Positions 9,001 to 19,000 of a DNA stretch of 64,000 nt are shown here, one piece after another. This DNA comes from a bacterium (GTDB lineage: Bacteria > Oederibacteriota > JAAXVQ01 > JAUVAV01). How positions within the stretch are numbered: position 1 is the stretch's first letter; every line of letters begins with the position of its first letter. The stretch is from positions 125,171 to 189,170 of the forward strand of contig JAIORK010000036.1 in assembly GCA_021108215.1 (NCBI GenBank). The letters run 5' to 3'. Made by a program: the position numbers and the translations under genes. The notes beneath the pieces were generated by a model, which was not told where the DNA came from, searched no databases, and was given only the letters and a program-made list of their open reading frames with translations.

Positions 9001-12000
9001 CCAGCAGAGATGCCGCATCAAACGGTACTTGATCATCCACTTGTTCCAACAACTCCAGCGCCGTCTCGTCATCCCCAGCTGTCTTATCTTTCTTTTCACT
9101 CGCTTGACTACCGATAACCACCTCGACATCTTCGGTTATGCCAATTGCTGCGGGTTTGGCAACATCTCTTGCATTCACGATCTGAATTTCACCGGTTTCG
9201 CGCTCTGCAAAAAGTACAATTTTCGGAATTTCCAGTGACGGTCCATCAAGATCATCTTTAACTTGTGCGACATCCTGTGCTTCTTTCGTTTCGGTATCAA
9301 CAATGGTTTTAATACCACTCTGCCGAGGCGTCAAAGCTTTGAATGTATTGACCGCCAGCTCGCCTAAATCATCAGAAGCTTCAACAACTTCTTGGACCCC
9401 TAATGCTTTTGGGCTTGTTAAGCCAGTGACACTCGCCCGCATAAAACGGCTGTTATTAGCATGATCCATAGTAAAGCGCATAATCATTTTTTCCGTATCA
9501 AAATGCTTTAATAATTTCAGAAATTTTTCAAAAAACTCTGTTTCATTGGCCGTCAGCGCCGAATCTCCAAACTTTGATACAAAATAATGAGATTTCTCGG
9601 CTGCATCCAATTCAGTTTCCAATCGAACAAACTCTTCAGCACTCAAAACATCCTTCAGCCCTCGCATTTCATGTAATTGACCTGCCTTACGCTGGGTTTC
9701 CATGCGCAGCATGGCGTCAATATCCACTGAAAAAGGAACCTCTGCATCTTTGAAGATCGTAGAATAAATTTGGATTTTTATATAATTCTGGTATAAAAAC
9801 ATACTAAATCGATCACAGAACATTTCCAGTGCCACTGTTGCATTGATTGTCCCCTGGGTTTTTGTGCTTGGGTCCTTGTCCTTCACTTCACGTAAAGCTT
9901 TAAAAAGATTCTTATTAAATGCCACACTGGTGATGAGATCGTTATCGTTCATAACTAATTCAAGATACTTATCAAATGTAATGGGCTCCAAATCACGTTT
10001 GGTTTCCTCGGAGGATCCCTCGGGAATTAAATCCGGCAAGTGCAGGGCCAGCGCATGGGTAAATTCATGCAGCATACCCATACTTACCACTTCCTGCAGA
10101 GTTTCCTGATCATCCGGAGTTTGTTTGTCTTTCCACTGCTGAGCAGCATATTTAATAATCTTCCCAAAAGCCTCTCCCTGATCTCCAGCGCGCGACAGCA
10201 AATCGTCGAGTTCGTTCCCGTAAGCCCTATACAGCATCATAGGATTAAAATTATTTAGGACAGCCTTAATATAACGCTTAGGAAGTTCCTTATATAGTGG
10301 TTTCCCTCTTTCATCTACAAACCGCGGATCCACTAAAAGTGTACGAAAATCAATCTCTGCATGCCCGCCCTTACGTTTGGGATACTTCAACAACAACTCA
10401 CTCGAAGTTGGGATTTTTGTAACATACTCTTTATCTCCAGATTTAACCACAACATCTTTAATGGTAAAATCAATTGCTACTCTATCATCTTCAAACCTGG
10501 GAAGTCCATTTTGCACAAGTACGTCCAACATAACGGCGGCATTTTGATCTGGAACAATTGCAAATGCACCATGCGCCGGACGCGCATCTCCCTTTTCATA
10601 CCTCACACCATAATCCGCTTCGTTCTGTTGACGAATCTGACCTTCAATTTCATCTGCAACAAGCTTGGAAAATTCTTCTCTCAAAACACTTTTACTGCTT
10701 TTCTGATCACGTATCGCACGCCTACCCATAATAGTTGGATATTTTAAGCCTGTAAAAATCGGAGCCATGGCCATAAACTGCACAGTCCCGGCAAAAGCGG
10801 CCAGCGCTTGAGCCGGATCATGCGCCACTGGCGACATGGCGGCAATTTCAGGGAAAATTCTAAAAATATTTTTTACGCCGCCCAGCAACAATTGCAAATT
10901 GCTCATCTCACCGACAGCACCCGTGGCCACAGCTGACGTGACATCCGCCATAATCACCTGGGAGATGACCGGCAACGCAAAAACACCGATAGCCATAACC
11001 GCCAGAATAATATTGCGCTTGGTGAAAACCCTGGTCAGAAAATCTCCGTCACTGTTGGTGGCAGTCCACCAGCCGGCAATGATAATCAAACTCATGGCCA
11101 TCAGGGTCAAGGCGGGCGAAACCGCAGCGCCGATACCAAGTAATGGCAGAATGGTTATGGACAAAATTGCTGCGCTTAACATTGCCAAAGAAACCACCCG
11201 CACCTGATTGGAACCCAGCAGGGTGGGCTCACCCGCATAGCGTTTCACCGCTTCTTTATCGAGTATTTCCATACCCCGGCGTTTAAAAAGCATTCCCATA
11301 AAATTCGTGCCGTCCGGTGTCCCAAACTTAACCAGTTTATTGCGAATACGTTCCATGCTTAGTCCCGGCAGGCGCACCAGAGCACTCTCGCGCATACGGA
11401 CCGTTGTCAAATTCACAAAATCAACTGCCCGCGTAAACTGATTCCGGAAATTTCCCATTGTCAAAAAATTCCTGACCGCCATCGCCAGCGGTATTACCGG
11501 CTGACCGGCAATAATTCTTTCAAACTCAGTCAATTGCTCCGGATAGCGAAGCAGTTCAAAATAGTGTGTTCCTGCTTCCGCCTTGGACATATCCGGCTGA
11601 ATGGTCACATACGTATATCCGGCACGACTAATCTGCTCTTGAATCGCCACAGTATGATACCCCCCTGTGATTAGAATAACTTTTTGCTCGCCGCGATCGT
11701 GAATCCTTTGCAGTGCATTTTTATATAAAGCATGATCGCGTTGATCGGCAAATTGGTAAAAACGCAGCGCCTGATGCAGCGAGGCCTCAAGCCGCACCGC
11801 TTCTTCGGAGAGATTAAAATACACACCACCCAAATCACGCTTGAGCGCCGCCGTAATTTTTTTAAGCGAAACAGTCTCCGCGAGCAAACGATATGCTTCC
11901 AAGTCCTCGCGCGACGCAGAGACATTAATCATCCGCTCCACCAGCTCCATATACACTTGATACTGATACAGCCGGCGTTCCACTGCCGTCCGAAAAACCA

Positions 12001-12889
12001 TTCCCCGCAGTGCATTCTCTAAATACTGTTGTTGCTCAATTTTTTCATGATAATTGAGCTCACGGCGCTTACCAATCCGCCGAAGCGTTTGGGGTAAGCG
12101 GGCAATGTCCGTCTTGTTTGCCTCGCGGACCAACGCCCGCAAATAAGCATCGGAATCCGCATCGCTTCTCAAGTAGTGCTTCCTGCGTTTTTCAAAAAAA
12201 AGCAACGCCGGATTGTAAACTTTTTCCTGAATGAATTCCAGCTGATCTAAAATTTCAATCACCCGACCGCGATTTTCTTCCGTGGTAAAACGCTGAATTA
12301 AAGCCAGACTGCTCTGATACAGCCGCGCATCCTCTGCCCCGTACAACTCAAGATCCGGCCTGTCATTGATCACCAAATAGTCCGCACCGGTCAATTTTCC
12401 CTGCTTCATAAAATAATCCGAGACCGCACGCTTGGCAGCAGAGTCAGGGATAACCGCCAATTCAAGCGAAGGGATAATCCCACTGCCGCCTTCTACAGCA
12501 ATAAGATTGATATCATCATGGCGGGTGGTCAGTGTATCCAAAATACCGGTTATATTCTTCTGGATTTCGTAATGACAATGGAGGTCCTGGATAAGAATAA
12601 AGGTCTGCTTACCGGGTTGATAATCTGCTGCCACAACTTTTCCCAAATTCGAAGGAACCGAATACTTCAAAGCCAGACTGCGGCTGCCGGGTCCGCCCAG
12701 TTCAATACCCTGGACAGAAGCGTAAAGATAATTTTCTACATCAAAAGCCCAGCTCAACGTGGGAAAGAGAAAGCTAATGGATATCAACAAGGCTATGGTC
12801 CGCTTCACCATCATTTGTGATGGCTTGTGCCATAGTGATAATAACCAGGAATCTAGTTTTCCTTCAGTAAATGAACCTTTTATCTTCAT
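6080..12889 (-). CDS. 2,269-aa giant exported/membrane protein with TraB/ChaN-like N-terminal region and HExxH motif
   Basis: Unnamed giant. Residues 27-48 (MVKRTIALLISISFLFPTLS) form a signal or anchor. Residues about 90-470 parallel the same region of the 5,713-aa neighbour: IQDLHCHYEIQKNI near 100, AVEGGSG near 133, YFMKQGKLTGADY near 160 and LITGGYHTVAIQEQ near 405. The D-x-H, V-E-G and G-G-x-H pattern recalls TraB/ChaN/EreA-type hydrolases, but this is uncertain. Several membrane segments lie around 560-690. HEFTHALALH at about 941-950 is a gluzincin-like zinc motif, after a 250-residue mixed domain. Residues about 1200-1480 are acidic then Ala/Asn/Gln-rich linker. Another membrane stretch (KIFSALLLGFAAGVLVF) lies near 1920 and a coiled coil near 2130-2160. 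The protein ends RAGASA. I kept the first ATG because the paralogue has a matching pre-signal extension. An extended -10 promoter lies upstream and a terminator downstream, so it forms its own transcription unit. Confidence 0.9.
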   Translation of the reverse strand: MKIKGSFTEGKLDSWLLSLWHKPSQMMVKRTIALLISISFLFPTLSWAFDVENYLYASVQGIELGGPGSRSLALKYSVPSNLGKVVAADYQPGKQTFILIQDLHCHYEIQKNITGILDTLTTRHDDINLIAVEGGSGIIPSLELAVIPDSAAKRAVSDYFMKQGKLTGADYLVINDRPDLELYGAEDARLYQSSLALIQRFTTEENRGRVIEILDQLEFIQEKVYNPALLFFEKRRKHYLRSDADSDAYLRALVREANKTDIARLPQTLRRIGKRRELNYHEKIEQQQYLENALRGMVFRTAVERRLYQYQVYMELVERMINVSASREDLEAYRLLAETVSLKKITAALKRDLGGVYFNLSEEAVRLEASLHQALRFYQFADQRDHALYKNALQRIHDRGEQKVILITGGYHTVAIQEQISRAGYTYVTIQPDMSKAEAGTHYFELLRYPEQLTEFERIIAGQPVIPLAMAVRNFLTMGNFRNQFTRAVDFVNLTTVRMRESALVRLPGLSMERIRNKLVKFGTPDGTNFMGMLFKRRGMEILDKEAVKRYAGEPTLLGSNQVRVVSLAMLSAAILSITILPLLGIGAAVSPALTLMAMSLIIIAGWWTATNSDGDFLTRVFTKRNIILAVMAIGVFALPVISQVIMADVTSAVATGAVGEMSNLQLLLGGVKNIFRIFPEIAAMSPVAHDPAQALAAFAGTVQFMAMAPIFTGLKYPTIMGRRAIRDQKSSKSVLREEFSKLVADEIEGQIRQQNEADYGVRYEKGDARPAHGAFAIVPDQNAAVMLDVLVQNGLPRFEDDRVAIDFTIKDVVVKSGDKEYVTKIPTSSELLLKYPKRKGGHAEIDFRTLLVDPRFVDERGKPLYKELPKRYIKAVLNNFNPMMLYRAYGNELDDLLSRAGDQGEAFGKIIKYAAQQWKDKQTPDDQETLQEVVSMGMLHEFTHALALHLPDLIPEGSSEETKRDLEPITFDKYLELVMNDNDLITSVAFNKNLFKALREVKDKDPSTKTQGTINATVALEMFCDRFSMFLYQNYIKIQIYSTIFKDAEVPFSVDIDAMLRMETQRKAGQLHEMRGLKDVLSAEEFVRLETELDAAEKSHYFVSKFGDSALTANETEFFEKFLKLLKHFDTEKMIMRFTMDHANNSRFMRASVTGLTSPKALGVQEVVEASDDLGELAVNTFKALTPRQSGIKTIVDTETKEAQDVAQVKDDLDGPSLEIPKIVLFAERETGEIQIVNARDVAKPAAIGITEDVEVVIGSQASEKKDKTAGDDETALELLEQVDDQVPFDAASLLGTVTVARSSVEDTKENVAKKLIDKNRAEANVGVTGDVNIEVAAGVALAQDNFASNVVAPEANPDLGMYAAAGRAAVPSSFTSPSQMPYFSGADAFAGNNIAGDLSTAFQNQASQPLAAPGRGINQGSIDAMNQNAQFTANAGLNQGSLQAVPGSLGTGIFETSRFGRSATDWQAIPSRDIPGQKGAGRDQAFLANFNQANPELFRALGLPKDTQNQILAEPRIGYLLGKASQLLPMLPGNQPITFGFDSQSLADQMNAILTAMLGTKQGADLAGRIRTDVFPLDKTSGQRFAPSNWQVFNGIAVISDQMNNLRPVTVVLNADGNAAVAVPLLGIKKDKVNLESLQSIPGWEKILAASNKTLGQMRNQGELSDYYLVTAATIRELQQGRQGRLLSNLLSPVTGFQDVSNLTVQLPTLALRVAAQPAFKQGAKRVVMDINLAGLESLLRAGEANALSIAMFGTSEIISSSLGYNINSAFIQALLQADTLEAAPLEMVVEQNALESEYGVNRQSVFNQWFESLQAKFQQLLGKQAAGRMSKAEAEAQADELMGLDTVTLISRNKRLGEHLTRLRGRTWEQEPSLFSSDIYYAFKHGRMQSKPIVDVEAWNPKVEPTKHSRQRGLSKIFSALLLGFAAGVLVFDTFVEIGRTRDAQGKRISVFAIFRHPNFVKALQLMSMVIMGNGKAMDYLSPAVKQQINDLQKLSAVEDDTDVVNLQEREAMIDTLSFEQIPTSLKYSLGQFKSFKKMLVNHPIFKFLMRITGIRNIVPLYPELFVILSESQNMQSVMWYFAPAVTTRKNMAELDNANQVLQENLTRSVETAREEMGRLRTQLQEQQAGAKQDYQAMNRINSQIKDRRFTLLLNRALDNLGRNNTNRNIRRLIRVLLKELARRDVENAEGYQEDILKILSMLEPFQQVPVQIVLESGKKVQASIPASLNDTVLRDQLLFFLDVYDSKGQPMQPLRRKVLRAGASA

Positions 12890-12966
12890 GTGTCAATACC
12901 CCCATGTTTTTCAGTATAAAGGGCCAAAAGTGTTTTATTATAAATCACAATCAATTATATATATAT

Positions 12967-12995
12967 AATATAGCACATTTTAAGCCGTATTTCAA
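12967..12995 (-). promoter_or_regulatory. extended -10 promoter for the 2,269-aa giant
   Basis: Minus strand: -35 TTGAAA (12990-12995), a 17-nt spacer, -10 TATATT (12967-12972) preceded by TGC, an extended -10. The leader to the ATG at 12889 is about 70 nt and very AT-rich. Confidence 0.7.
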
Positions 12996-13056
12996 TGTGA
13001 AGCGTTTATATCTATTCAGTTTCACTACAGCATAAAACATAAATTCGCCTAATATT

Positions 13057-16000
13057 TTAGGCAGCACTATCCAATCCACGACGATAAAGCGGTTTGGGAA
13101 GTTGTAAGGGTTCACCCTTCCACAAGGTCGCCGGGAACATTTTCAATAATTTCCTTAATAAATAGGGTTTTTCAATAACAATCCGCGGAACAACCTGATC
13201 AATTTTAGTACCATCCCGGGTTGTGACGGTTATTGTTTCTTTTGCGATTCCAGGAGGAATTTCTCCCAAAACAGAAAGAACACCCTTACTTGCTTCGGTA
13301 CTATCCTGAACCCCTTCCAGGACACTCATAAGCCCCTGAACAAGAAACATGACTTTAGCCTGGTCCCACTTTTGGCCTAAGTTTTGGAGCGATTGCTGCA
13401 TCCATCTGCTTTGGACCAACTGTGTACTTACCTGGCTCGTGATTGATGTCTTGAGTCGATAGTGATAATACTGGGCCGGGGCAAAGGTCGCAACACCAAG
13501 CATTGTTCCTGCTACCGCCAGTTCAACACTAAAACCGCCCATCAAAGCCACACCAAGACCTGCCCAAACACTCAGAAGCAATCCAAGCATTGCTGTTTTA
13601 GCAAATCCCTGCAAACGCGGATTGGAGAGTAACAACATTAACCGCAAACTGGTCGGAACACCGCGCATTCGATTGAACCACTGCCCAAGCCGGCCTTCCC
13701 GCATATTGAGAAGTATTCCACCGGCAGGTCGCACTGCGGTTTGGGGTGTTGCCGCACCAATCTGCTGAACACGCAAAATTTGATCAATCACATTTTGAAT
13801 CGTACCGGTATCGTCCACCTGGGCGAACGCCATAGCAGACCTTTGTGCCCTCGCCTGGCTTTCCGATATCCAGCGGATCACACTATCCAGATCCTCAATC
13901 GAGATATTGTTTACTGCCTGGATCAGCACCTGCGCCTGGGCGTCACTTAAAGCCGCCTTGACAGATACATTTTTATTCATTGCATCCCACAACGCTACGA
14001 CGCTTTCACGGTTTCCCACCCGGGATAACAACAACGCATCCGGAACGGCTTGCTCTGCATTCTCCCGGAATTGCATCAGTTTTTGCGCCATCCCGGCCTG
14101 TAGCTGCGGCAACAACGCCGAAGAAACCTTGGCGGTTATTTCCTTGACCTGATCGGAATATTGATTAAAAGCAACATCATCAAGTAATGTCTGCTGCGGA
14201 ATCCCCTGCATTCGCGCATCAATCATAAAACTATATGCCCGTAACATGGCAGCTGCTTCCGCCTCTGAAATAATCCCTTCCCGGACATACTGATTGATGA
14301 CTTCATCCACCGAAGCAAAATGACGGCCATAGAGGCTGTTGGCCATCAGCATAAGATTATAAAAAAGCTTCTGTGTCTTTTTGGGCGTGATCGCTGAAAT
14401 GGACTTCTTAATCTGCTGCTTGGCAAGATAGGTCAAATCAAGTTGATACTTTATATCCGCCATAATTCCCGCCTGTATCCGAATAATATCCGCTTGCACC
14501 GCTTGCGATCCTGTCATAGCGCGGGCACCAAGTAATTTACTGCGCACCAAATAGTCTGTGTCCTGCGACCAATTTTCCAATGTTTCAATGGCATAAATTT
14601 CGTTCGTCGGATCAGACAAGTATCCCAGTTCCTTACTAAGAATACCGTCAACAACATTTTTCAGGTTTTCAACCGCTTTGTGGTCAGCATCATTTTTACT
14701 GATCCAAAACATATCCATATCTGATTCAGTGACCGGTTCTCCCAGGCGCGACATACTGCCTGCGTAAAACACGGGCGCGGTGATCACACCGCGGGTCATA
14801 AAACGCGACCGCCTGTTTTCAGGCAAACGCCCAATTGCGGCCTGCAAGGCATAAAAAAGCGCATAGTGGTTTAGAATCCTGATCATTTCCGACAACTGCC
14901 GCGTATTTTTTTCACCGCCTACTGTTTTTGCCAGCGCCTCTAAAATTTCCCGCCGTGGACTTTGGCTAAACTGTGCAATCTGCTTTTTGGCTTGCGCAAA
15001 CGCTTCATCCGAAATATCCAAAGATGCATTAAAAAGCGCTTCTTCAATATTATCGTATGGGGCCGTGGCTTGCGCTGCCCGGGCGTAGTCAGTTTTTTGT
15101 AAAAGTTCATTTAATAATCCGCTTATATTTCTGCCGGGAGTTCCGAAGGAACGCCGGCTGTCACGAGGCGTCTGCACCCCGGACATAAGCCCAATACCGA
15201 TCCCGCTTACCGCCATCGCGGCCGGTAACAGTACCGCCAAAGCGGCCGGTATTGTCAGAAATAAACCGGCTGCCAGCATCACACCGGACAGGGTAAACAC
15301 TCCGCTCAATACCAGCGCACCGGTGCGAACACCACTGCGCTCGACACGTGCGATGGCAACCGGAGCAGTAAAAAAATCAAGTGTATGCGCCATAAATTCA
15401 GCCAGACCACTCATCACCCGGTATGCCGGAGTTCCGGGTTGCTGTCGGGTAATATCCAGCCCAAGCTGCCGCATCATTTTATCCACCAGAACATGCGAAT
15501 AGGATTCATGCGCCACAATCGGCCAGGGCGCTTCGGCCACAACCTGACCGGTTACCGGATCAACCATTTTTTGCGTAACCGGATCATACGCACCCACTGG
15601 TTTTCCCCAGTTTTTCAGCATGCCGGACCAGCCGTGTTTGGCATACAGTGCCCGGCCCACAGCCGCCAGTTTGGCAGAAGGATAAAGCAAGCCGATTGCC
15701 AATCCAGGACCCATACCGACCACCGGGAGTAATAGCATCGTCCACAGCAAACTCACAACCAGGGTGTTTTTCAAACTAAGCCATTGATACCGTAAAGGTT
15801 TCGCCTGGGGCTTTCCCTGCGCATCAAAATTAATTAATAATTTATTGGAATCGTTGGAATCCACACTATATCCAAATTCCCTTTCCATGGCCGAATTAAG
15901 TTTGCCCGGCAGGAGCCGCAATATCTGCGGCGAGAGCATGCCGAAACTCTGCCGGAGATCCTGCAGGACCTTACTCCGTGCCTGCCCCAGATGCGTCCGT

Positions 16001-19000
16001 ATTTTCCTAAGCAGATCGGATTGATCGAGGCTATCCGGAAATTCATGTGCATTGTCACTGAAACGCATCATCATCTGATAGGGCACCAACCGGCCGTTTC
16101 TTTTTATGTGCACCAGAATAGAACTGTTATCGCCAATGGTGCTTACACGCCCTTCGATGAGAATACCGCCCTCACGCAAAGCCTTGCCCATGCTTTGTAC
16201 AGCTGCTTGTTTGGCCTGCTCGCTTTTGTACCAACGCAACACGTTTGTACAGCGGATGATGTCAACATTTTCCTGCTGAATCTCAAATCCGCCCAATTGG
16301 AAAGCGACATTATTATGCGCTTCCTCCAGTGCAACGATTTGGCGGTAATTCTCCAGACTGTTTTCAATGCCAATCACCTGTGCCTCACGATTGATCTCAC
16401 CGATCCGTTTGGCGGTTTCCAAAGTGGTGTCCGCATCGCGGCCAGGTCCGACCTCTATAAAAACAGGTGCCTTACCGGTCACCGGATTGTTTTGGCTCAA
16501 GTCAATCCCAATTTCCGGCAGCAAGGTATCAAACATATAATCATCCGTATCTTTCAAGCGCCCCGGCTGTGATTCGTCAGAGGTCAGGATGCCGGAAACC
16601 ACACCCATGCCTTCCACACGGGCAATAAGCGCATCCGTACTGTAACCGGTCACTGCTGTGACAATCTCATCCGCCCGGTCATGGGAAAACCCGACGCTTT
16701 CCAATGCTTCATGCAGCACAATGGCGGCAACCACCTCATTATCTTTGCGGTTATTTTCAAACTGTTGGAATGCCTTCCCGGTGATATAGACTTTCCCATT
16801 GAGATGGAATGCACCGGTTTCATAGAGATCCTGATCCGTTTCGATCCTTTTTCCGTCAACACGCCTCGCGATATGGATGGAAATTTGCGTGGCATTAATT
16901 TTTTTGATTTGTGCGGCCTCTGTCTCATCTCGGGCCGCATTGACCGCCATTTCCAGATAATCCGCCAGTTGGTTCCGGATGGGAGATGCCCGGCCGCGAT
17001 ACCGCGAGAGGGTCACTGCCGCCAGGCCTTGGGCGGAAAATACGGCATTCACAATTTCTTCAATACGGTCACGTGAAAATGCCGCAATCGTCGCAAGCGC
17101 CTTGGCCGGTTGGAGCGTGATGTTATACATGCTCTCGGTCGCGTTTTTCAATAAAGTCCCCAGTAATAATTCACCCTTTGCTCCCTGGAGTGTACCGCTT
17201 AAATTCGCTTTTTCAAGATCATTTAAAAACGCAACCAGGGTATCAACCTGCGCTTCTTCCCGTGGATACAGTTCACGATCCTTGGCAGTCGCAATCAGAT
17301 TGTCCAATGCCGACTGCAAATAGGCGGCCCCGCGTACAGGACCGAAAATTTTCATAACCCCTCGATAAATCACGGAATAAGGAACCCATTCTTTGCGCAC
17401 ACTCCAGCCCTTTTTAAAATTTTCATAAAGGCGGTAGAGATGACGCTCCGGAGGAAAATCTTCCGGAAAATCCAGTGTGGTCATATCAACCATGGCAGCG
17501 GTCCATCTGAATTTCTTTCCGACCTGAACCCGTTTAACCAAGATATTTTTAAAAGTCGGATCGAAAATGGTACCACCGATCCGGGCCAATTTCATATATT
17601 CACCCACAACAGCGATCACCGCATCTTCAAAATTTTGAAGAAATTCTTCATCCGGATTTTCAAATTCCGGCTCCCATCCTGAAATGCGCTCCCCGGGGAA
17701 ATACTCCTCAAACATCCAATCCTTGCCTACCGGTCCCATCAGCAATGCCTTGTACCTGCGTTTTTTTCGTAAAATCTCAAAAGCCTTAACTGCCTGACGG
17801 ACAACTTCAGTGTTTCCCGGCTTGTTCGTGGTTTTCAAAACCAGGGAACGAAATCCACGGCCGCTCTTGATGTTAATCAGGTAAGCGGCTTTTTCTGCGC
17901 CTTTGTCAATATAGCTAACCGAAATATAATCTTCCGGTCTGAGTTTTTCAGGAAATCCCATACCGAACAATTCTTCCAGCGCCGCGTCCAAGATATGGTC
18001 CTGCTGGATAACTTCACTGATCCGCAGTTGTTCGCTTTTTTGAATATCCGTAAAAATCACCCGGACCAGTTTGCCATCAACTGTGATCTGTTTTTCCGCC
18101 GTCTTTTTGGCCAGATACCGGCGCATCCCGAAAGAATCGCCAAAGCTTTCTTCCCAGGCATCTGAAACGATATCTTGCAGGCTGCTGCGCATTTCCTCCT
18201 GGCCGTCAAAAACCTGTGCGACAACCACATTTAAATACCGCTTCACACCGTTGATGGGGCCGTTGCGAAAAATCTGAATATGATTTTTTTCAGGCTGCGG
18301 GATCTGCGGAAATGAAGCCTGCAGAATTGACAAAATATATCCAGCATAAATGTCTTGGCATCCCATCTTGAGCGGCGCTTCTGTATTGCCGTTTTTGATG
18401 ACCTCTATTTTTTCATTACGCTTAAAATCACGACTCAGCGGTATTTTAAACCGAAAAGTATCGCCGTCCGAATCTGTGAATTCCGCAGTCCGGAAATTAA
18501 TTTTTCCCGGATAACCCTCGTCCGACCCCAGCGATCCTACCATCCCCATGGCCAGCATACCGCCGCCGGCTTCCTGATTAAAATAACTGTAAAGTCCGCC
18601 TGCGATCATCAGGATGATCATCGGGTTGCCGCGTACAAAATCAACGGCGCGCCGAGCCAGTTTGCGCAGTGTCCCAAACCGACTCACTTCCTGAGGCTGA
18701 ACCTGCAACTGCCTGCTCTGGATAATTTTAATGCCAATAAAAGGTAATACTGTTATTAAAAAACCGCTCGCAATGACGCCCACCGCAATTGGCGCAAAAA
18801 CGCCGGTTACAATGATGCCGTAAATTCCAAATGTCATGATGCCCAATCCCAGCAGGGAAATTGCGGCCCCGAGCCGAAAGAAACCCGCTTCATTGCGGGG
18901 CAGCACTGCCAGCCGGCCAGTGGTTTCACGGACCATGCGGACCTGGGCGCTTAATTCCCGATAAAAACTGGCTGCTTTTTCTTTGGCCAGATCCCGCATA

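Noticed and set aside
13047..13062. Hairpin GCCTAA/TTAGGC at the end of the 5,713-aa gene as a terminator
   Set aside because: It has only 6 bp, is AT-rich, overlaps the stop codon and has no U-run. Readthrough into the 2,269-aa gene seems likely, besides that gene's own promoter.
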